Shown one piece after another: positions 5,494 through 6,758 of a stretch of DNA of 6,758 nucleotides; the first letter of the stretch is position 1, and the number at the start of each line of letters is the position of its first letter. The notes under the pieces were generated by a model. The model saw nothing but the letters and a program-made list of their open reading frames with translations. It made no database searches and was not told the DNA's origin. The stretch lies in the NCBI GenBank assembly GCA_902476765.1, contig CABSEJ010000169.1, positions 1 through 6,758 on the forward strand. The letters are read 5' to 3'. Origin of the DNA: an uncultured Blautia sp. GTDB taxonomy: Bacteria; Bacillota; Clostridia; Lachnospirales; Lachnospiraceae. The translations under genes were made by a program, and so were the position numbers.

Positions 5494-5524
5494 ACTCATA
5501 TCTTCATTTCTTTACCATCTGTCT

Positions 5525-6463
5525 TTATACAAAAGCTTTAACTTTAGCATAAATGCCTGCTGCGTCAATTCCATATTTCTCCAGAAGCTTCACGGCAGGG
5601 CCGGATTCTCCGAATACGTCATTGATACCGATACGCAGCATCTTGGTAGGAGCTTTCTCAGCCAGAACTTCTGCAACAGCACCTCCAAGTCCGCCTACAA
5701 CAGAGTGTTCCTCTACTGTAACAACCTTTCCGGTTTCCTGAGCAGCTTTTACTACCAGCTCCTCATCCAGAGGTTTGATGGTGTGGATATTGATAACCTT
5801 TGCCTCAATGCCGTCAGCAGCCAGCTTCTCAGCAGCCTGAAGAGCCTCGTTTACACAAAGGCCTGTAGCAACGATAGTCACATCCTTACCTTCTCTCAGA
5901 ACAATACCTTTTCCGATTTCAAACTTATAGTCCGGTCTGTCGTTGATAACCGGAACAGCCAGTCTTCCAAAGCGAAGGTATACCGGTCCCTCATGATTAT
6001 AAGCCGCTTCCACTGCTGCGTGAGCCTCCACATCATCAGAAGGATTCAGGATTACCATACCCGGAATGGTGCGCATCAGGGCCATATCCTCGTTGCACTG
6101 ATGGCTGGCGCCGTCCTCACCTACGGAAATACCAGCATGGGTAGCACCAATTTTTACATTTAAGTGAGGATAGCCAATAGAGTTACGAACCTGCTCAAAT
6201 GCACGTCCTGCCGCAAACATAGCGAAAGTACTTGCAAATGGAACCTTTCCAACAGTAGAAAGACCTGCAGCAATCCCCATCATGTTGCACTCTGCGATAC
6301 CGCAGTCAATATGGCGCTCCGGAAAAGCCTTTTTGAAGGTACCGGTTTTGGTAGCACCTGCCAGGTCAGCATCCAGAACTACCAGGTTGTCATGCTTTTT
6401 ACCCAGCTCTACTAATGCGTTGCCGTAGCTATCTCTTGTAGCGATTTTCTTTACTTCTGACAT
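5525..6463 (-). CDS. Transketolase, C-terminal subunit (pyrimidine-binding and C domains)
   Basis: A 312-residue subunit corresponding to the C-terminal half of transketolase, the usual length for the split enzyme of many Clostridia and archaea. With the N-terminal subunit and thiamine diphosphate it transfers two-carbon ketol units in the non-oxidative pentose phosphate pathway, in the cytosol. Visible motifs include LDADLAG (30-36), GIAECNMMGIAAGLS (55-69) with Glu58 as the expected cofactor-activating glutamate, ATHAGISVGEDGASHQ (107-122), VYLRFGR (161-167), and the C-terminal EEHSVVGGLGGAVAEVL (251-267). The ATG has AGGTGA 6 nt upstream and overlaps the end of the N-subunit gene by 13 nt, implying translational coupling. 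A 1-deoxyxylulose-5-phosphate synthase is unlikely because that enzyme is a single chain of about 620 residues. Nothing unusual was seen in the coding sequence. Confidence 0.93.
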   Translation of the reverse strand: MSEVKKIATRDSYGNALVELGKKHDNLVVLDADLAGATKTGTFKKAFPERHIDCGIAECNMMGIAAGLSTVGKVPFASTFAMFAAGRAFEQVRNSIGYPHLNVKIGATHAGISVGEDGASHQCNEDMALMRTIPGMVILNPSDDVEAHAAVEAAYNHEGPVYLRFGRLAVPVINDRPDYKFEIGKGIVLREGKDVTIVATGLCVNEALQAAEKLAADGIEAKVINIHTIKPLDEELVVKAAQETGKVVTVEEHSVVGGLGGAVAEVLAEKAPTKMLRIGINDVFGESGPAVKLLEKYGIDAAGIYAKVKAFV

Positions 6464-6758
6464 AATGCTTCACCTACCTTTTCCAAATCTGCCATAGCGA
6501 TTTCATACTGCTCATCATTAGGAGCCTTTCCATGCCAGTCAGCACAGTTCTCCATAAAGGAAACTCCCTTACCTTTTACTGTTTTCATGATAATGGCTGT
6601 AGGCATACCCTTTGTAGCCTTAGCCTCATCGAAAGCAGCCTTCAACTGGTCAAAGTCATTTCCGTCTTCCACATTGATTACATGGAAATTGAATGCTTCG
6701 AATTTCTTGTCGATCGGGTATGGAGAGCATACATCTTCAATGTTTCCATCAATCTGCA
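6451..6758 (-). CDS. Transketolase, N-terminal subunit, partial (3' end only)
   Basis: The frame is open to the right edge of the window, giving the last 101 residues of the thiamine-diphosphate-binding subunit; the start is outside. Recognisable sequence includes QIDGNIEDV, KKFEAFNFHVINVEDGND, PTAIIMKTVKGKGVSFMEN and DWHGKAPNDEQYE. The conserved KGKG and WHGKAP segments are typical of transketolase N-domains. The stop codon TAA (6453-6451) lies 13 nt inside the C-subunit gene, so the two are translated from one message. GTG at 6672 is only an internal codon, not the true start. Confidence 0.92.
   Translation of the reverse strand, partial: QIDGNIEDVCSPYPIDKKFEAFNFHVINVEDGNDFDQLKAAFDEAKATKGMPTAIIMKTVKGKGVSFMENCADWHGKAPNDEQYEIAMADLEKVGEALCQK

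Noticed and set aside
6451..6672. Stand-alone 73-residue gene at the right edge
   Set aside because: The frame stays open upstream with typical transketolase sequence to the window edge, so it is the truncated N-terminal subunit.

Overview
The window looks like part of a chromosome from a spore-forming, low-to-mid GC Clostridia bacterium, most likely Lachnospiraceae (Blautia/Dorea/Ruminococcus-like). The reasons are the DUF5711 + CvpA gene pair, a YyaC-type sporulation protein, a transketolase split into two subunits, strong AGGAGG-type ribosome binding sites and occasional GTG starts. The family-level assignment is inference. No mobile element, CRISPR array, tRNA or rRNA was found.

Layout, left to right. 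1-312 has no gene. It carries a good promoter (TTGACA plus an A-tract UP-like region) firing leftwards out of the window, and the downstream flank of cvpA. 313-3918, all on the minus strand and read right to left, is an envelope cluster: a single-pass membrane protein with a C-terminal LysM domain (2527-3918), a structured leader holding an unannotated 29-codon ORF with a strong ribosome binding site (2281-2526), a DUF5711 single-pass protein with a probable extracellular beta-propeller (1046-2257), and a CvpA-family membrane protein (321-1019) whose stop codon lies in the loop of a terminator hairpin. 3919-4117 is a divergent intergenic region with a 20-bp near-perfect palindrome. 4118-4792 (+) is the YyaC/DUF1256 sporulation protein. 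It runs tail to tail into an HD-domain phosphohydrolase (4663-5364, -), and the two ORFs overlap by 130 bp. 5437-5493 is a long terminator hairpin. 5525-6758 (-) holds the C-terminal transketolase subunit and the end of the N-terminal subunit, overlapping by 13 nt.

How they may work together: the transketolase subunits form a standard pentose-phosphate enzyme. The LysM, DUF5711 and CvpA proteins all have membrane or wall topology and probably form one envelope module. The most unusual element is the N-terminal ~200 residues of the LysM protein, which I read as a JAB/MPN fold that has lost all its JAMM metal ligands, placed in the cytoplasm and joined through a membrane helix and a ~150-residue acidic linker to a wall-binding LysM. 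The second is the leader between it and the DUF5711 gene, with its own promoter, competing stems and a hidden small ORF. The third is the pair of interlocked inverted repeats inside the convergent gene overlap.
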